64,000 bases of DNA from NCBI GenBank assembly GCA_022376925.1, contig JAIOJX010000006.1, positions 62,085,394 through 62,149,393 on the forward strand, given 5' to 3'. Position 1 is the first letter of the stretch, and the number at the start of each line of letters is the position of its first letter. The notes under the pieces were generated by a model, which did no database searches, had not been told where the DNA came from, and worked only from the letters and a program-made list of their open reading frames with translations. The translations under genes and the position numbers were made by a program. The DNA is from Tragulus kanchil. Lineage: Eukaryota > Chordata > Mammalia > Artiodactyla > Tragulidae. Positions 48,130 to 59,250 of this stretch are shown here, in pieces.

Positions 48130-48318
48130 TTTATCTGGCTCTCTGGGGCCTCATGGACTGTAGACCACCAGGAACCACTGCCCATGGAATTTTCAGGCAA
48201 GAATATTGAAGTAGGTTGCCATTTTCTGCTCCAGGGGGTCTTCCTGACTGAAGGACCAAACCCACGTTTCTTGTGTCTTCTGAGTTTGTAGGCAGATTCT
48301 TTACCACTAAAGCCACCA
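48130..48318 (-). mobile_element. Bov-tA SINE
   Basis: Minus strand: CATGGACTGTAGACCACCAG, ATTTTCAGGCAAGAATATTG, CTCCAGGGGGTCTTCC and GGCAGATTCTTTACCACTAA follow the family order. It ends exactly where duplication 16 begins. Confidence 0.85.
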
Positions 48319-50534
48319 TATAGAACTCACAATAGAAAACTCTCCTTTTGAACTCTGTTTCATCTTTTTCACTGAGGCATACAATTACCCAAGCTAGTGG
48401 TAATGATGTGAGAGATCACTACATAGTTTGTACTGAGAAATGGGCTCTGATGGTCTAGTCATTCTCAGAAGAATTGTGTAATATAGAGTACACTATGTCT
48501 ATGAGAACAGGTCTTCTAATATTGTAGTTAAAATGAAGGGATTGAACTAGATAATCCTAAAAATTATTTCCACTTCCGAAGTTTTAAGATAGTTCCTCTT
48601 CTGATTTCCATATGCCATTGACATAAGCCATTGCTTACTTTAATTAATTACACAGTGTTATATGTGTCAGGCATTTTTATGCTGTTGATTTTCCAGATTT
48701 ATATCTCAAGTTCAGGACTCTCTCATGAGATTCATTCTCACATAACAAATGGCTTCCTGAACGTCTCTACTTTGACATTGTATCAGTACTACAAATATTT
48801 TATATCCAACATGACTGATTAATTAATTTTCCCTATCAACTTGATCCTTTTTCTGTGTACTTGTCTCACATTGTTTAGGTTTCTCTCTTTTGCCAGTCTT
48901 CCATTCTGCATTTTTTACAAATAACCATCTACTTATTTGTCTACTTACCAGAGTCTACAAGATTCAACTCAAGAGTTACCTTCTTATGCAAAATTTTTCT
49001 AAGCCTACTTCCATTGAAAGAAGAAATTCTTGCTACCTATGGTGTCTTGATTGTTTCTGAGCCTCTACCTGAGTTTGTTCACCTGTTTATGTGTCTACAA
49101 TTTGATCTCCTTGAGGGCAAGTATAGTTTCTTATTTCCTTGTGATTCTATGCTCAGCTTAGAATGCATCACAGTAGGTGACTAACAAATATATGATGAAT
49201 GCGTTAAAACAAAAATTCTCTGATCTGAGAACTGTTCACGTCCCATTTTCTTATCTGGAGTATATTCTCCCACTAACAGTCTCTTTAAGACAGGGAAATT
49301 CCATTGGATCTTTTGTTTATTTTCACGTGTTTACCAGTTTATGAAGAATCATACAAATACTAGCCTTCATTTGTTTGCACTCATCCTTCCATGTTAAATC
49401 AGTTTTTTGGAATCTCTTAATGCAATTTATTTCGTCTTTCCAAAAATTTTATAGAACTCACAATAGAAAACTCTCCTTTTGAACTCTGTTTCATCTTTTT
49501 CACTGAGGCATACAATTACCCAAGCTAGTGGTAATGATGTGAGAGATCACTACATAGTTTGTACTGAGAAATGGGCTCTGATGGTCTAGTCATTCTCAGA
49601 AGAATTGTGTAATATAGAGTACACTATGTCTATGAGAACAGGTCTTCTAATATTGTAGTTAAAATGAAGGGATTGAACTAGATAATCCTAAAAATTATTT
49701 CCACTTCCGAAGTTTTAAGATAGTTCCTCTTCTGATTTCCATATGCCATTGACATAAGCCATTGCTTACTTTAATTAATTACACAGTGTTATATGTGTCA
49801 GGCATTTTTATGCTGTTGATTTTCCAGATTTATATCTCAAGTTCAGGACTCTCTCATGAGATTCATTCTCACATAACAAATGGCTTCCTGAACGTCTCTA
49901 CTTTGACATTGTATCAGTACTACAAATATTTTATATCCAACATGACTGATTAATTAATTTTCCCTATCAACTTGATCCTTTTTCTGTGTACTTGTCTCAC
50001 ATTGTTTAGGTTTCTCTCTTTTGCCAGTCTTCCATTCTGCATTTTTTACAAATAACCATCTACTTATTTGTCTACTTACCAGAGTCTACAAGATTCAACT
50101 CAAGAGTTACCTTCTTATGCAAAATTTTTCTAAGCCTACTTCCATTGAAAGAAGAAATTCTTGCTACCTATGGTGTCTTGATTGTTTCTGAGCCTCTACC
50201 TGAGTTTGTTCACCTGTTTATGTGTCTACAATTTGATCTCCTTGAGGGCAAGTATAGTTTCTTATTTCCTTGTGATTCTATGCTCAGCTTAGAATGCATC
50301 ACAGTAGGTGACTAACAAATATATGATGAATGCGTTAAAACAAAAATTCTCTGATCTGAGAACTGTTCACGTCCCATTTTCTTATCTGGAGTATATTCTC
50401 CCACTAACAGTCTCTTTAAGACAGGGAAATTCCATTGGATCTTTTGTTTATTTTCACGTGTTTACCAGTTTATGAAGAATCATACAAATACTAGCCTTCA
50501 TTTGTTTGCACTCATCCTTCCATGTTAAATCAGT
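48319..50534 (+). repeat. Direct tandem duplication 16 (offset 1131 nt)
   Basis: 48319-49449 is repeated as 49450-50534 in intron that includes an L2 relic. Copy A ends with about 45 nt (49405-49449) that read like a corrupted version of the sequence following copy B (TTTGGAATCTCTTAATGCAA against TTTGGACATTCTATCTTACA). Confidence 0.92.
48940..49205 (+). mobile_element. L2-like LINE relic
   Basis: The L2 3'-end style is visible at TTTGATCTCCTTGAGGGCAA, GTATAGTTTC and ACAGTAGGTGACTAACAAAT. It is repeated at about 50071-50336 by duplication 16. Family assignment is by eye. Confidence 0.6.
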
Positions 50535-51372
50535 GTCCTTTCTTTGGACATTCTATCTTACAGAGTGCAAAACTTTTCACTTTCGTCTCTTCCTTGAGAC
50601 TGAGATTAAAATAATGATGCCTATCCAGTTCTTAATAGATTTTCATTCCTTGATCCCCACCTTTGTCTTAGTTCCCTCTGGGGCACAACTGAAGTTTCTT
50701 CAATGTAGACATTTATATATAAACGAATTTCATCATGAGCAGTTAGCAAATGCACTTCTAACTCCTCAAAATGTTAATGAAATTTAAACGTGATTCTTAG
50801 TTCTCATTCAATAAGTGTACTTGGATGAATAAGCTGTCAGATTTGAGTGGCTGAATTTTTCTCAGCAGTATCTTAAAATATCTCCTGTTCACTGATATGT
50901 CTAGAAGAAATTAACCAAAGTGATTTATTTTAGCAGGGTCAAGAAACCATCTGTGACTTGTAAAAATGATAGAATCAACTTTCCTTCCCATTATGTTCTT
51001 GAGACTTATGGGTGCTGAAGTAATTAACATGAAACTTACAGACAAATTAAAAATAACTTTGCCTTATGAGAGGAATTTCTTTCTCTGAGTTACAACTTTA
51101 AGAGTTCAAGTGTGTTCTTTGTTTACTTTCCTTGGTGGGTAGTACTTTATCATTCCCATAGACATTTTCTTCCTCCTGCCATTCTTTCTGACATTTTTTG
51201 AGTCAGGAATAGAACTTTGTGAGCTAATTTATCTTTAAAATATCACAGATTATCATAGATTAGCTCAGCAGAACTGAATGTAATATAGAACGTAGTTCAA
51301 ACCACATAGGCATTAATACGGATAATTCAAAACAACCATTTAATTTAATCATCCTATATGAGCCATTTACAG

Positions 51373-51575
51373 GGGCTTCCCAGGCAACTCAGTGGTAAAG
51401 AATATACCTGCCAATGCAGGAGATGTGGGTTCAATCTCTGGGCTAGGAAGATCCCCTGAAGAAGGAAATGGCAATTCACTCCAGTGTTCTTGACTAGAAA
51501 ATCCCATTGACAGAGGTGGACTTCAGTTCATGGGGTCACAAAGAGTCAGACACAACTGAACATAGTGCAGCACAT
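51373..51575 (+). mobile_element. Bov-tA SINE, sense strand, upstream of the PDGFD exon
   Basis: Head GGGGCTTCCCAGGCAACTCA, then GGTTCAATCTCTGGG (box-B region), the CACTCCAGTGTTCTTGACTA core and a BovB-like tail GGGGTCACAAAGAGTCAGAC. It is repeated at 52480-52682 by duplication 17. Confidence 0.9.
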
Positions 51576-51923
51576 CCCAGTGTAAAAGCACATTCCATTT
51601 AAAAGAGAGGAAGGGGAAAGGGTTGGTGAATAAAAATCACATGGCCATAGATGACTGAGTTAAAATTTGAACTCCTGTCCTCACATTTTTTCATTTTACC
51701 AATATTTATAAGTAAATGTGAGTGTGGTTTTCCATGTCTTGAATGATAAGCGTCCTTGAGGAGAGATGCTTAAGACAGATGGTGATGTGTTCACCAGGCA
51801 TGTAACCCATATTCCTGTTGTCACTTAGTTGGAAGAAGATTTAGATGGCTGAGATGAAACTGTGCATGCAATGAGTTGAACAGGGGCTTGCCTGACTCGA
51901 ATCGATGTTTCTTTGCCTTCTAG

Positions 51924-51985
51924 GAAGATTTCCCACCGCAGCAGCCTCAGAGACCAATTGGGAGTCAGTCACAAGTTCTATCTCA
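51924..51985 (+). CDS. PDGFD: PDGFD exon (probably exon 4), first copy, frameshifted
   Basis: First of three copies of a short PDGFD exon encoding the segment just after the CUB domain. The acceptor is CTTCTAG before GAAGATTT and the donor is CA|GTAAGT. This copy is 62 nt because one C is missing in the run CCCACC(C)GCAG, so after E-D-F-P-P the frame shifts and the expected A-A-A-S-E-T-N-W-E is lost. The other two copies, with otherwise near-identical flanks, have the full 63 nt. PDGF-D is a secreted, latent growth factor that signals through PDGFR-beta after proteolytic removal of the CUB domain. Exon numbering follows the seven-exon mammalian gene from memory. I infer that the frameshift is a base-calling or assembly error rather than a real lesion. 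Confidence 0.85.
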
Positions 51986-52479
51986 GTAAGTAATTTATTT
52001 TTCTGTTGCCTGCAAAAATAACTAGAATGGTGCTGATTAGCAGGGTCAAGAAACCATCTGTGACTTGTAAAAATGATAGAATCAACTTTCCTTCCCATTA
52101 TGTTCTTGAGACTTATGGGTGCTGAAGTAATTAACATGAAACTTACAGACAAATTAAAAATAACTTTGCCTTATGAGAGGAATTTCTTTCTCTGAGTTAC
52201 AACTTTAAGAGTTCAAGTGTGTTCTTTGTTTACTTTCCTTGGTGGGTAGTACTTTATCATTCCCATAGACATTTTCTTCCTCCTGCCATTCTTTCTGACA
52301 TTTTTTGAGTCAGGAATAGAACTTTGTGAGCTAATTTATCTTTAAAATATCACAGATTATCATAGATTAGCTCAGCAGAACTGAATGTAATATAGAACGT
52401 AGTTCAAACCACATAGGCATTAATACGGATAATTCAAAACAACCATTTAATTTAATCATCCTATATGAGCCATTTACAG

Positions 52480-52682
52480 GGGCTTCCCAGGCAACTCAGT
52501 GGTAAAGAATATACCTGCCAATGCAGGAGATGTGGGTTCAATCTCTGGGCTAGGAAGATCCCCTGAAGAAGGAAATGGCAATTCACTCCAGTGTTCTTGA
52601 CTAGAAAATCCCATTGACAGAGGTGGACTTCAGTTCATGGGGTCACAAAGAGTCAGACACAACTGAACATAGTGCAGCACAT
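52480..52682 (+). mobile_element. Second copy of the Bov-tA SINE (duplication 17)
   Basis: Same element and flanks as at 51373-51575, offset 1107 nt. Confidence 0.9.
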
Positions 52683-53028
52683 CCCAGTGTAAAAGCACAT
52701 TCCATTTAAAAGAGAGGAAGGGAAGGATTGGTGAATAAAAATCACATGGCCATAGATGACTGAGTTAAAATTTGAACTCCTGTCCTCACATTTTTTCATT
52801 TTACCAATATTTATAAGTAAATGTGAGTGTGGTTTTCCATGTCTTGAATGATAAGCGTCCTTGAGGAGAGATGCTTAAGACAGATGGTGATGTGTTCACC
52901 AGGCATGTAACCCATATTCCTGTTGTCACTTAGTTGGAAGAAGATTTAGATGGCTGAGATGAAACTGTGCATGCAATGAGTTGAACAGGGGCTTGCCTGA
53001 CTCGAATCGATGTTTCTTTGCCTTCTAG

Positions 53029-53091
53029 GAAGATTTCCCACCCGCAGCAGCCTCAGAGACCAATTGGGAGTCAGTCACAAGTTCTATCTCA
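53029..53091 (+). CDS. PDGFD: PDGFD exon (probably exon 4), second copy, intact
   Basis: A 63-nt exon, 21 codons in phase 0 at both ends, reading EDFPPAAASE then TNWESVTSSIS. The acceptor is TTGCCTTCTAG and the donor is A|GTAAGT. The peptide matches the start of the PDGF-D linker between the CUB domain and the growth-factor domain; from memory the human protein has Q where this has the first P after F. The next exon at 58112 begins in the same phase with GVSY, which gives the known continuous PDGFD reading SSIS-GVSY. This copy lies where two tandem duplications overlap (50931-53130 and 52791-54985), so it is both the second copy of one and the first copy of the other. Because the exon is phase-symmetric, skipping or repeating it would keep frame. 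Confidence 0.93.
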
Positions 53092-53791
53092 GTAAGTAAT
53101 TTATTTTTCTGTTGCCTGCAAAAATAACTAATAGAGTAGTAGCTAAGGTCAACCCTGGGATGATGTGAGCTGCAAGAAGGATCTATGACTTGATCCGAAA
53201 CCACATTTCAAGAAGATGTGTTCTTATATTTCCTTTAGGTTACCATGGGCTATGTCAGATGCCCTTTTTCCTTCTCTTTCAGTAAAATTTCCAAGAAACG
53301 TGCGGACCCATTGTAGGAACATGGGATAGACAACTATTTAAGTATTTATCAATTTCAAGGCAGAATATTCCAACAAAAGTGCTGTTCAGACAGACCAAAT
53401 GTATGAAACAGGTCCAGGGTCCAAGCTCTAGTAGGGAATTTTGAAATAGTTTTTTTTTTTTTTTAAATACTACAGGGGAAGCTATTAACCTTTGCAGTTT
53501 CAATGGTCTTTTCATACATGAAATACCCCAGTGTTTATCACAAGATAACTTAAGTGCAAGCCAGGCTTGTGTTCCGTTTGGCTTGGAAATAAAACATAAG
53601 TCACCCTGAAACTTAAAATGGTTCATGCTCCATTTGTTTTCCTCTAAATTTAGTCATTTCTCTGTATTCTGTCTGCTTATCTACTTGGACAGAAAAAGCA
53701 GACTTTGTTTTCACCAATCCTGTGGGTAAAACTTACATAACAATAAACTAAAATATGATAATTGCAGTTGTTCATTAAAAGATTAAGAGTG

Positions 53792-53874
53792 TGGGCTTCC
53801 CTGGTGGTCCAGTGGGTAAGGACACCACCTTGCAGTGCAAGGCGCCAGTTCAAGCCCTGGCCTGGGAAGATCCC
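53792..53874 (+). mobile_element. Truncated CHR SINE head (edge of duplication 18)
   Basis: The first ~83 nt of the CHR SINE found whole at 54902, cut off where duplication 18 joins. The missing body is an assembly or duplication edge effect, not SINE truncation, because SINEs do not lose the 3' half this way. Confidence 0.85.
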
Positions 53875-54134
53875 CAACGTATCTGTCAAAACTCCTTTTT
53901 TTCATTTTACCAATATTTATAAGTAAATGTGAGTGTGGTTTTCCATGTCTTGAATGATAAGCGTCCTTGAGGAGAGATGCTTAAGACAGATGGTGATGTG
54001 TTCACCAGGCATGTAACCCATATTCCTGTTGTCACTTAGTTGGAAGAAGATTTAGATGGCTGAGATGAAACTGTGCATGCAATGAGTTGAACAGGGGCTT
54101 GCCTGACTCGAATCGATGTTTCTTTGCCTTCTAG

Positions 54135-54197
54135 GAAGATTTCCCACCCGCAGCAGCCTCAGAGACCAATTGGGAGTCAGTCACAAGTTCTATCTCA
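54135..54197 (+). CDS. PDGFD: PDGFD exon (probably exon 4), third copy, intact
   Basis: A third copy of the 63-nt exon, identical in coding sequence to the one at 53029-53091, with the same acceptor (CTTCTAG) and donor (GTAAGT). It is the copy nearest the next exon at 58112. Flanking intron matches the preceding copy for several hundred bases on both sides, at an offset of 1106 nt. PDGFD in mammals has a single exon of this kind, so at least two of the three copies are unexpected. The likeliest reading is that one true exon has been written three times by the assembly. If real, a transcript could in principle carry 42 extra in-frame residues from copies two and three, but the first copy would break the frame. 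Confidence 0.93.
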
Positions 54198-54901
54198 GTA
54201 AGTAATTTATTTTTCTGTTGCCTGCAAAAATAACTAATAGAGTAGTAGCTAAGGTCAACCCTGGGATGATGTGAGCTGCAAGAAGGATCTATGACTTGAT
54301 CCGAAACCACATTTCAAGAAGATGTGTTCTTATATTTCCTTTAGGTTACCATGGGCTATGTCAGATGCCCTTTTTCCTTCTCTTTCAGTAAAATTTCCAA
54401 GAAACGTGCGGACCCATTGTAGGAACATGGGATAGACAACTATTTAAGTATTTATCAATTTCAAGGCAGAATATTCCAACAAAAGTGCTGTTCAGACAGA
54501 CCAAATGTATGAAACAGGTCCAGGGTCCAAGCTCTAGTAGGGAATTTTGAAATAGTTTTTTTTTTTTTTTTAAATACTACAGGGGAAGCTATTAACCTTT
54601 GCAGTTTCAATGGTCTTTTCATACATGAAATACCCCAGTGTTTATCACAAGATAACTTAAGTGCAAGCCAGGCTTGTGTTCCGTTTGGCTTGGAAATAAA
54701 ACATAAGTCACCCTGAAACTTAAAATGGTTCATGCTCCATTTGTTTTCCTCTAAATTTAGTCATTTCTCTGTATTCTGTCTGCTTATCTACTTGGACAGA
54801 AAAAGCAGACTTTGTTTTCACCAATCCTGTGGGTAAAACTTACATAACAATAAACTAAAATATGATAATTGCAGTTGTTCATTAAAAGATTAAGAGTGTG
54901 G

Positions 54902-55226
54902 GGCTTCCCCTGGTGGTCCAGTGGGTAAGGACACCACCTTGCAGTGCAAGGGGCGCCAGTTCAAGCCCTGGCCTGGGAAGATCCCACGTGCCGCAGAGCA
55001 AATGGACTGATGTGTCCAATCACCGAGCCAGAGCTCTGGAGTACATGCGCCTGGAGCGAGTGCTGTGCGACAACAGATGCCACCACGATGGGAAGCCTGC
55101 AGGAACCAAAGAACAAAGACAGATGAAAATAGAGAAATGAAAAACCAATAGAAGTGGCCCGCCTACTCCCCAACCCGAACCCCGCCCAAAATAAATAAAC
55201 AAATAAATAAATCTTTAAAAAAAAAT
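54902..55226 (+). mobile_element. CHR SINE, plus strand, full length
   Basis: tRNA-like head GGCTTCCCCTGGTGGTCCAG, box-B-like GTTCAAGCCC, and an A-rich tail of AAAT units. The 14-nt target-site duplication GATTAAGAGTGTGG is at 54888-54901 and 55227-55240. It lies in the PDGFD intron between the two exons, in the sense orientation. Confidence 0.93.
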
Positions 55227-56109
55227 GATTAAGAGTGTGGAGAAAGCTCACCCATGGTTATAAAGTAGGTTAGTGTAGCTGAATCAGTGGGGGTTTTTTT
55301 GTTTGTTTGTTTTGTTTTTGTTTTTCCCAGAAGCTGATATTCTATCTATCTTCTCTTGGGGGATTTTTAAAAAATTTCCTCAGCTGCCAGGATTTCCTCA
55401 TATATAGATTCTGTGACTGTTTAATTTACAAAGTGTGGTTCCTGGACTATAACATGAACTGTTCAAGATCAGTGAGATCTCTAACTGTTATATTAAGAGA
55501 ACTTTGTTGATATATGACAGTTGAGAATGTATACTCTGAAGCTAGATAGGGATAACCAATCATTGCTAGGTAGGAAAACTTTTTAAAAAGGCTGGGTACT
55601 GTGGAGCTGGAAAGCTAGGGAGGAGGTGTGGACAGTTAGCAGCTGAGACCGACAGTTCAAGGTACATGTCAGTGGGAGCTTTCTCCACCAAGACTTAGTG
55701 GTCTATTCTGTCTGGAGATCCTCTGGCTTCACAAGTATCTTATACATGAAAGAAATGTAAGTTTTCATTAATTTCTGTTTTCCTATAGAGATATGAGATA
55801 TTTGTCCTTGGGGCATCTAATTTGTTTGGCAGATTCTTTAAAGACATTTAGAAATCGTGTGCTTTCCTTTTCCTTGTTTATGGATCATGAATTTTTACGG
55901 AGATGTTTGACTCATGGCTCATTTACGTCTGATTGTACAAGTGTGATTGAAGTAAGGGCTTGGAAACTTATATGGGATTATATTACATGGAAAAATACAT
56001 TATTTCTTCAAGACTTTCTATGATGTTGTATTTCCTGTTTAAAGAGCATTTTTGAGAATGTATTAATAGTAACAGGGGTCCCTAGCAAACTATAGAACTT
56101 AAAAATGTG

Positions 56110-56136
56110 CACACACACACACACACACACACACAC
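56110..56136 (+). repeat. (CA)n microsatellite
   Basis: About 13 CA units in the PDGFD intron upstream of the hinge exon. A copy of the same length lies at 57206-57232 through duplication 19. Confidence 0.92.
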
Positions 56137-56438
56137 CTATGTGACTCCCAGTCATAAGAGAAGGGAGATAGTTTCATGGTTTATTATTCTTGTTGACAGT
56201 TAATAAGCTGGTTAAAGTGCCAAAATTTATCAAGCTATTTCCAGAGAACTGATCAGAGACCATGTATTGTGCTAGGTGAGCTATAAAGAAGAGACATTGA
56301 GGCTAAGCAAAGGAGAATGAAATTGATTACTTAGGGCTTGCGTGGAAGATGAAAGGAGTTCAGAATTTACCTGGTAATCATTATTTGTTGATATGAATCT
56401 GATGATTTGAAACTTTGAACCAAGAAACTGGATGACTT

Positions 56439-56715
56439 TTTTTTTTTTAATTTTGACCTCTTTTATTGATTTTTATTTATTATTTATTTATTCTCATCCA
56501 TCTTTATTCTCTGGCCTTTGTGGGCCTCCCATTGCAGTGGCCTCTCTCTTGGCAGAGCACCGACTCTGGGTGCATGTGCTCCAGAGCACTGACTTGCAAT
56601 TGGCACCCCGGTCCGGTCACTCTGTGACACAAGGGATCCTTCCGGGCCAGGGATCGAACTGGTGTCCCTTGCACTGCAAGGCAGACTCTTTACCCACTGG
56701 ATTACCAGGGAAGCC
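56439..56715 (-). mobile_element. CHR-type SINE, minus strand
   Basis: Divergent CHR SINE with T-rich left end and head GGGCTTCCCTGGTAATCCAG. The 11-nt target-site duplication CTGGATGACTT is at 56428-56438 and 56716-56726. Confidence 0.9.
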
Positions 56716-57533
56716 CTGGATGACTTATTTTGATATTTCCATTTATCCTGTATATTTTTTAATGATGACAGTTCAGATGACCTGCATATTTTATGATATT
56801 CCTGTTTTCATTTTGCAATAAAGGGAATGACTATAATCTGACAATTAATTATTTAAGAATATGATAATACTATGGCAGTAGTGACTATTTTGTTTTTTTG
56901 GCCTTGGGGCATCTAATTTGTTTGGCAGATTCTTTAAAGACATTTAGAAATCGTGTGCTTTCCTTTTCCTTGTTTATGGATCATGAATTTTTACGGAGAT
57001 GTTTGACTCATGGCTCATTTACGTCTGATTGTACAAGTGTGATTGAAGTAAGGGCTTGGAAACTTATATGGGATTATATTACATGGAAAAATACATTATT
57101 TCTTCAAGACTTTCTATGATGTTGTATTTCCTGTTTAAAGAGCATTTTTGAGAATGTATTAATAGTAACAGGGGTCCCTAGCAAACTATAGAACTTAAAA
57201 ATGTGCACACACACACACACACACACACACACCTATGTGACTCCCAGTCATAAGAGAAGGGAGATAGTTTCATGGTTTATTATTCTTGTTGACAGTTAAT
57301 AAGCTGGTTAAAGTGCCAAAATTTATCAAGCTATTTCCAGAGAACTGATCAGAGACCATGTATTGTGCTAGGTGAGCTATAAAGAAGAGACATTGAGGCT
57401 AAGCAAAGGAGAATGAAATTGATTACTTAGGGCTTGCGTGGAAGATGAAAGGAGTTCAGAATTTACCTGGTAATCATTATTTGTTGATATGAATCTGATG
57501 ATTTGAAACTTTGAACCAAGAAACTGGATGACT

Positions 57534-57812
57534 TTTTTTTTTTTTAATTTTGACCTCTTTTATTGATTTTTATTTATTATTTATTTATTCTCATCCATCT
57601 TTATTCTCTGGCCTTTGTGGGCCTCCCATTGCAGTGGCCTCTCTCTTGGCAGAGCACCGACTCTGGGTGCATGTGCTCCAGAGCACTGACTTGCAATTGG
57701 CACCCCGGTCCGGTCACTCTGTGACACAAGGGATCCTTCCGGGCCAGGGATCGAACTGGTGTCCCTTGCACTGCAAGGCAGACTCTTTACCCACTGGATT
57801 ACCAGGGAAGCC
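57534..57812 (-). mobile_element. Second copy of the CHR SINE (duplication 19)
   Basis: Identical SINE and flanks, including the CTGGATGACTT repeats, as at 56439-56715, displaced by about 1096 nt. It is not an independent insertion. Confidence 0.9.
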
Positions 57813-58111
57813 CTGGATGACTTATTTTGATATTTCCATTTATCCTGTATATTTTTTAATGATGACAGTTCAGATGACCTGCATATTTTATGATATTCCT
57901 GTTTTCATTTTGCAATAAAGGGAATGACTATAATCTGACAATTAATTATTTAAGAATATGATAATACTATGGCAGTAGTGACTTAGCATGATATTTACAT
58001 ATTTGACGTCTTATAATCAGAAGTCTGTGTTCCTTCCATATGGGTCTGTGACTCTTGTATTTCATAGCAGTGGACTTTTTCTGAGTACACTGAGCTGTAT
58101 GTTACTCTTAG

Positions 58112-58310
58112 GGAGTATCCTATCACTCTTCATCAGTAACGGACTCCACTCTCACTGCGGATGCTCTGGACAAAACAATTGCAGAATTTGATACCGTGGA
58201 AGAGCTGCTCAAGCACTTCAATCCTGAATCATGGCAAGAAGATCTTGAGAATCTATATTTGGACATTCCTCATTATCGAGGCAGATCATATCATGACAGG
58301 AAGTCAAAAG
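58112..58310 (+). CDS. PDGFD: PDGFD exon (probably exon 5), hinge with protease-activation site
   Basis: A 199-nt exon (66 codons plus one base) with acceptor ACTCTTAG and donor AAAAG|GTAAGA. It starts in phase 0 with GVSYHSSSVTD and runs through AEFDTVEELLKHFNPESW and QEDLENLYLDIPHY to RGRSYHDRKSK plus one G, the first base of the expected next Val. This is the PDGF-D hinge between the CUB and PDGF/VEGF cystine-knot domains. The RGRS motif is the known site where urokinase-type plasminogen activator releases active PDGF-DD, so latency control looks intact. Compared with the human segment as I recall it, about 10 of 66 residues differ, all outside RGRSYHDRKSK. The cystine-knot exons are expected downstream, beyond the window; the CUB exons upstream were not seen. 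This exon is outside every duplicated block and is single copy. Confidence 0.96.
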
Positions 58311-59029
58311 GTAAGAAAGAGATAAGGTTCTTCATAATCAAAGTACTAAATAACAAGAAGTAATAATTTGCAATGCAATGTATTTCATTCACTTAAATCA
58401 GATGAGTTCTGTTAGTCCATTATCATATATTTTTTCATAGCACCTTCAGTGATGTTCTTTGTTTTGCCCAAACTGTGTTGTTCATATGAGAAAAGAAAGC
58501 TTCAAGTCAGTCAATGATGTCATTGTTTGAAGCTAGAAAATACCTTATAAAATCATCTGGACCAACTTTGTGCTTCTTGGTAAGCAAAATATTATTAGTC
58601 CTACCATAATAGTAGAGGTAACCAAAGTCCGAGAAGTAAATAACTCTTCAAAACCTGTATGACAATGGAGAGGAAAGGAGAATCCTGGTTTCTTGCCTCC
58701 AATGGCAGTGCATATGAAACAGTCTTCTGTGTCTCTCTGATGGGTGTGAGTATTGAATCATCTCAGGACTGAAAGTGTTTGCAAAAGAGGCTCCTGGTAA
58801 AAGAATGGTCAAAACTCTGGAATATTTCAACTCTACTCGCTGAGTGTTCATCCTAAAAATTTTCATGAGGTCCTATTACCTGCTTGGTGTCTTTGGTAGT
58901 TCATAGGATGTAAGGAAGAAGCAAAGATCTGGGATGTTTTGGAAACGTGTGAGGACAGTTGGAAGGTTCAGAAAAGCACAGTGAAGGGAACAGGAAAGAA
59001 TATTAAGGGAGAGTTAAAACATCATGAGT
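58311..59029. other. Intron stretch downstream of the hinge exon
   Basis: Begins with the donor GTAAGAAAGA. Single-copy intron in which I identify no repeats, further exons or RNA genes. Confidence 0.6.
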
Positions 59030-59250
59030 TACTGCTGTATGACTCAATACAGGGAACTCAAACTCTGTAACAACCTAGTGGGGTAGGATGGGGAGGGAGA
59101 GGAGAAGGAGGTACAAGAGAGGGGAAATATGTATACCTATGGCTGATTCATGTTGATGTTTGGCAGAAATCAACTAAATTCTGTAAAGTATCCTTCAATT
59201 AAAAAATAAATAAACTTGAAGTTAAATAAATAAATAAATAAATAAAAACC
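59030..59250 (+). mobile_element. L1 3'-end fragment with AAAT tail
   Basis: Reads TATGTATACCTATGGCTGAT, TCATGTTGATGTTTGGCAGA and a TCCTTCAATTAAAAAATAAA tail followed by an (AAAT)n run at 59223-59247. It is a 5'-truncated plus-strand insertion about 0.7 kb downstream of the PDGFD hinge exon. Confidence 0.75.

Larger units (their letters stand above)
50931..53130 (+). repeat. Direct tandem duplication 17 carrying the PDGFD exon (offset 1107 nt)
   Basis: 50931-52024 is repeated as 52038-53130, with 13 nt of filler at 52025-52037. The unit contains a Bov-tA SINE and the 63-nt PDGFD exon. Differences are G-run indels (GAAGGGGAAAGGG/GAAGGGAAGG) and the C-run indel that frameshifts the first exon copy. 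Confidence 0.93.
52791..54985 (+). repeat. Direct tandem duplication 18 carrying the PDGFD exon (offset 1106 nt)
   Basis: 52791-53874 is repeated as 53897-54985, overlapping duplication 17 by 340 nt and so producing the third exon copy. About 22 nt of filler sit at 53875-53896. Copy A cuts a CHR SINE off after 83 nt; copy B carries the whole SINE. The SINE starts differ by C- and G-run indels. Confidence 0.93.
55806..57983 (+). repeat. Direct tandem duplication 19 (offset 1096 nt)
   Basis: 55806-56885 is repeated as 56902-57983, with about 16 nt of T-rich filler between. The unit includes a (CA)n microsatellite of the same length in both copies and a full CHR SINE with its target-site duplication. 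Equal (CA)n length in the two copies argues against independent evolution. Confidence 0.93.

Noticed and set aside
50506..50787. 93-codon plus-strand open frame in PDGFD intron
   Set aside because: No family resemblance, low-complexity hydrophobic composition, no splice or promoter context; treated as chance.
1..51900. Upstream PDGFD CUB-domain exons or the nested DDI1 retrogene expected elsewhere in the locus
   Set aside because: I looked for CUB-exon text and a DDI1-like frame on both strands and saw neither; PDGFD introns are long, so these probably lie outside the window.
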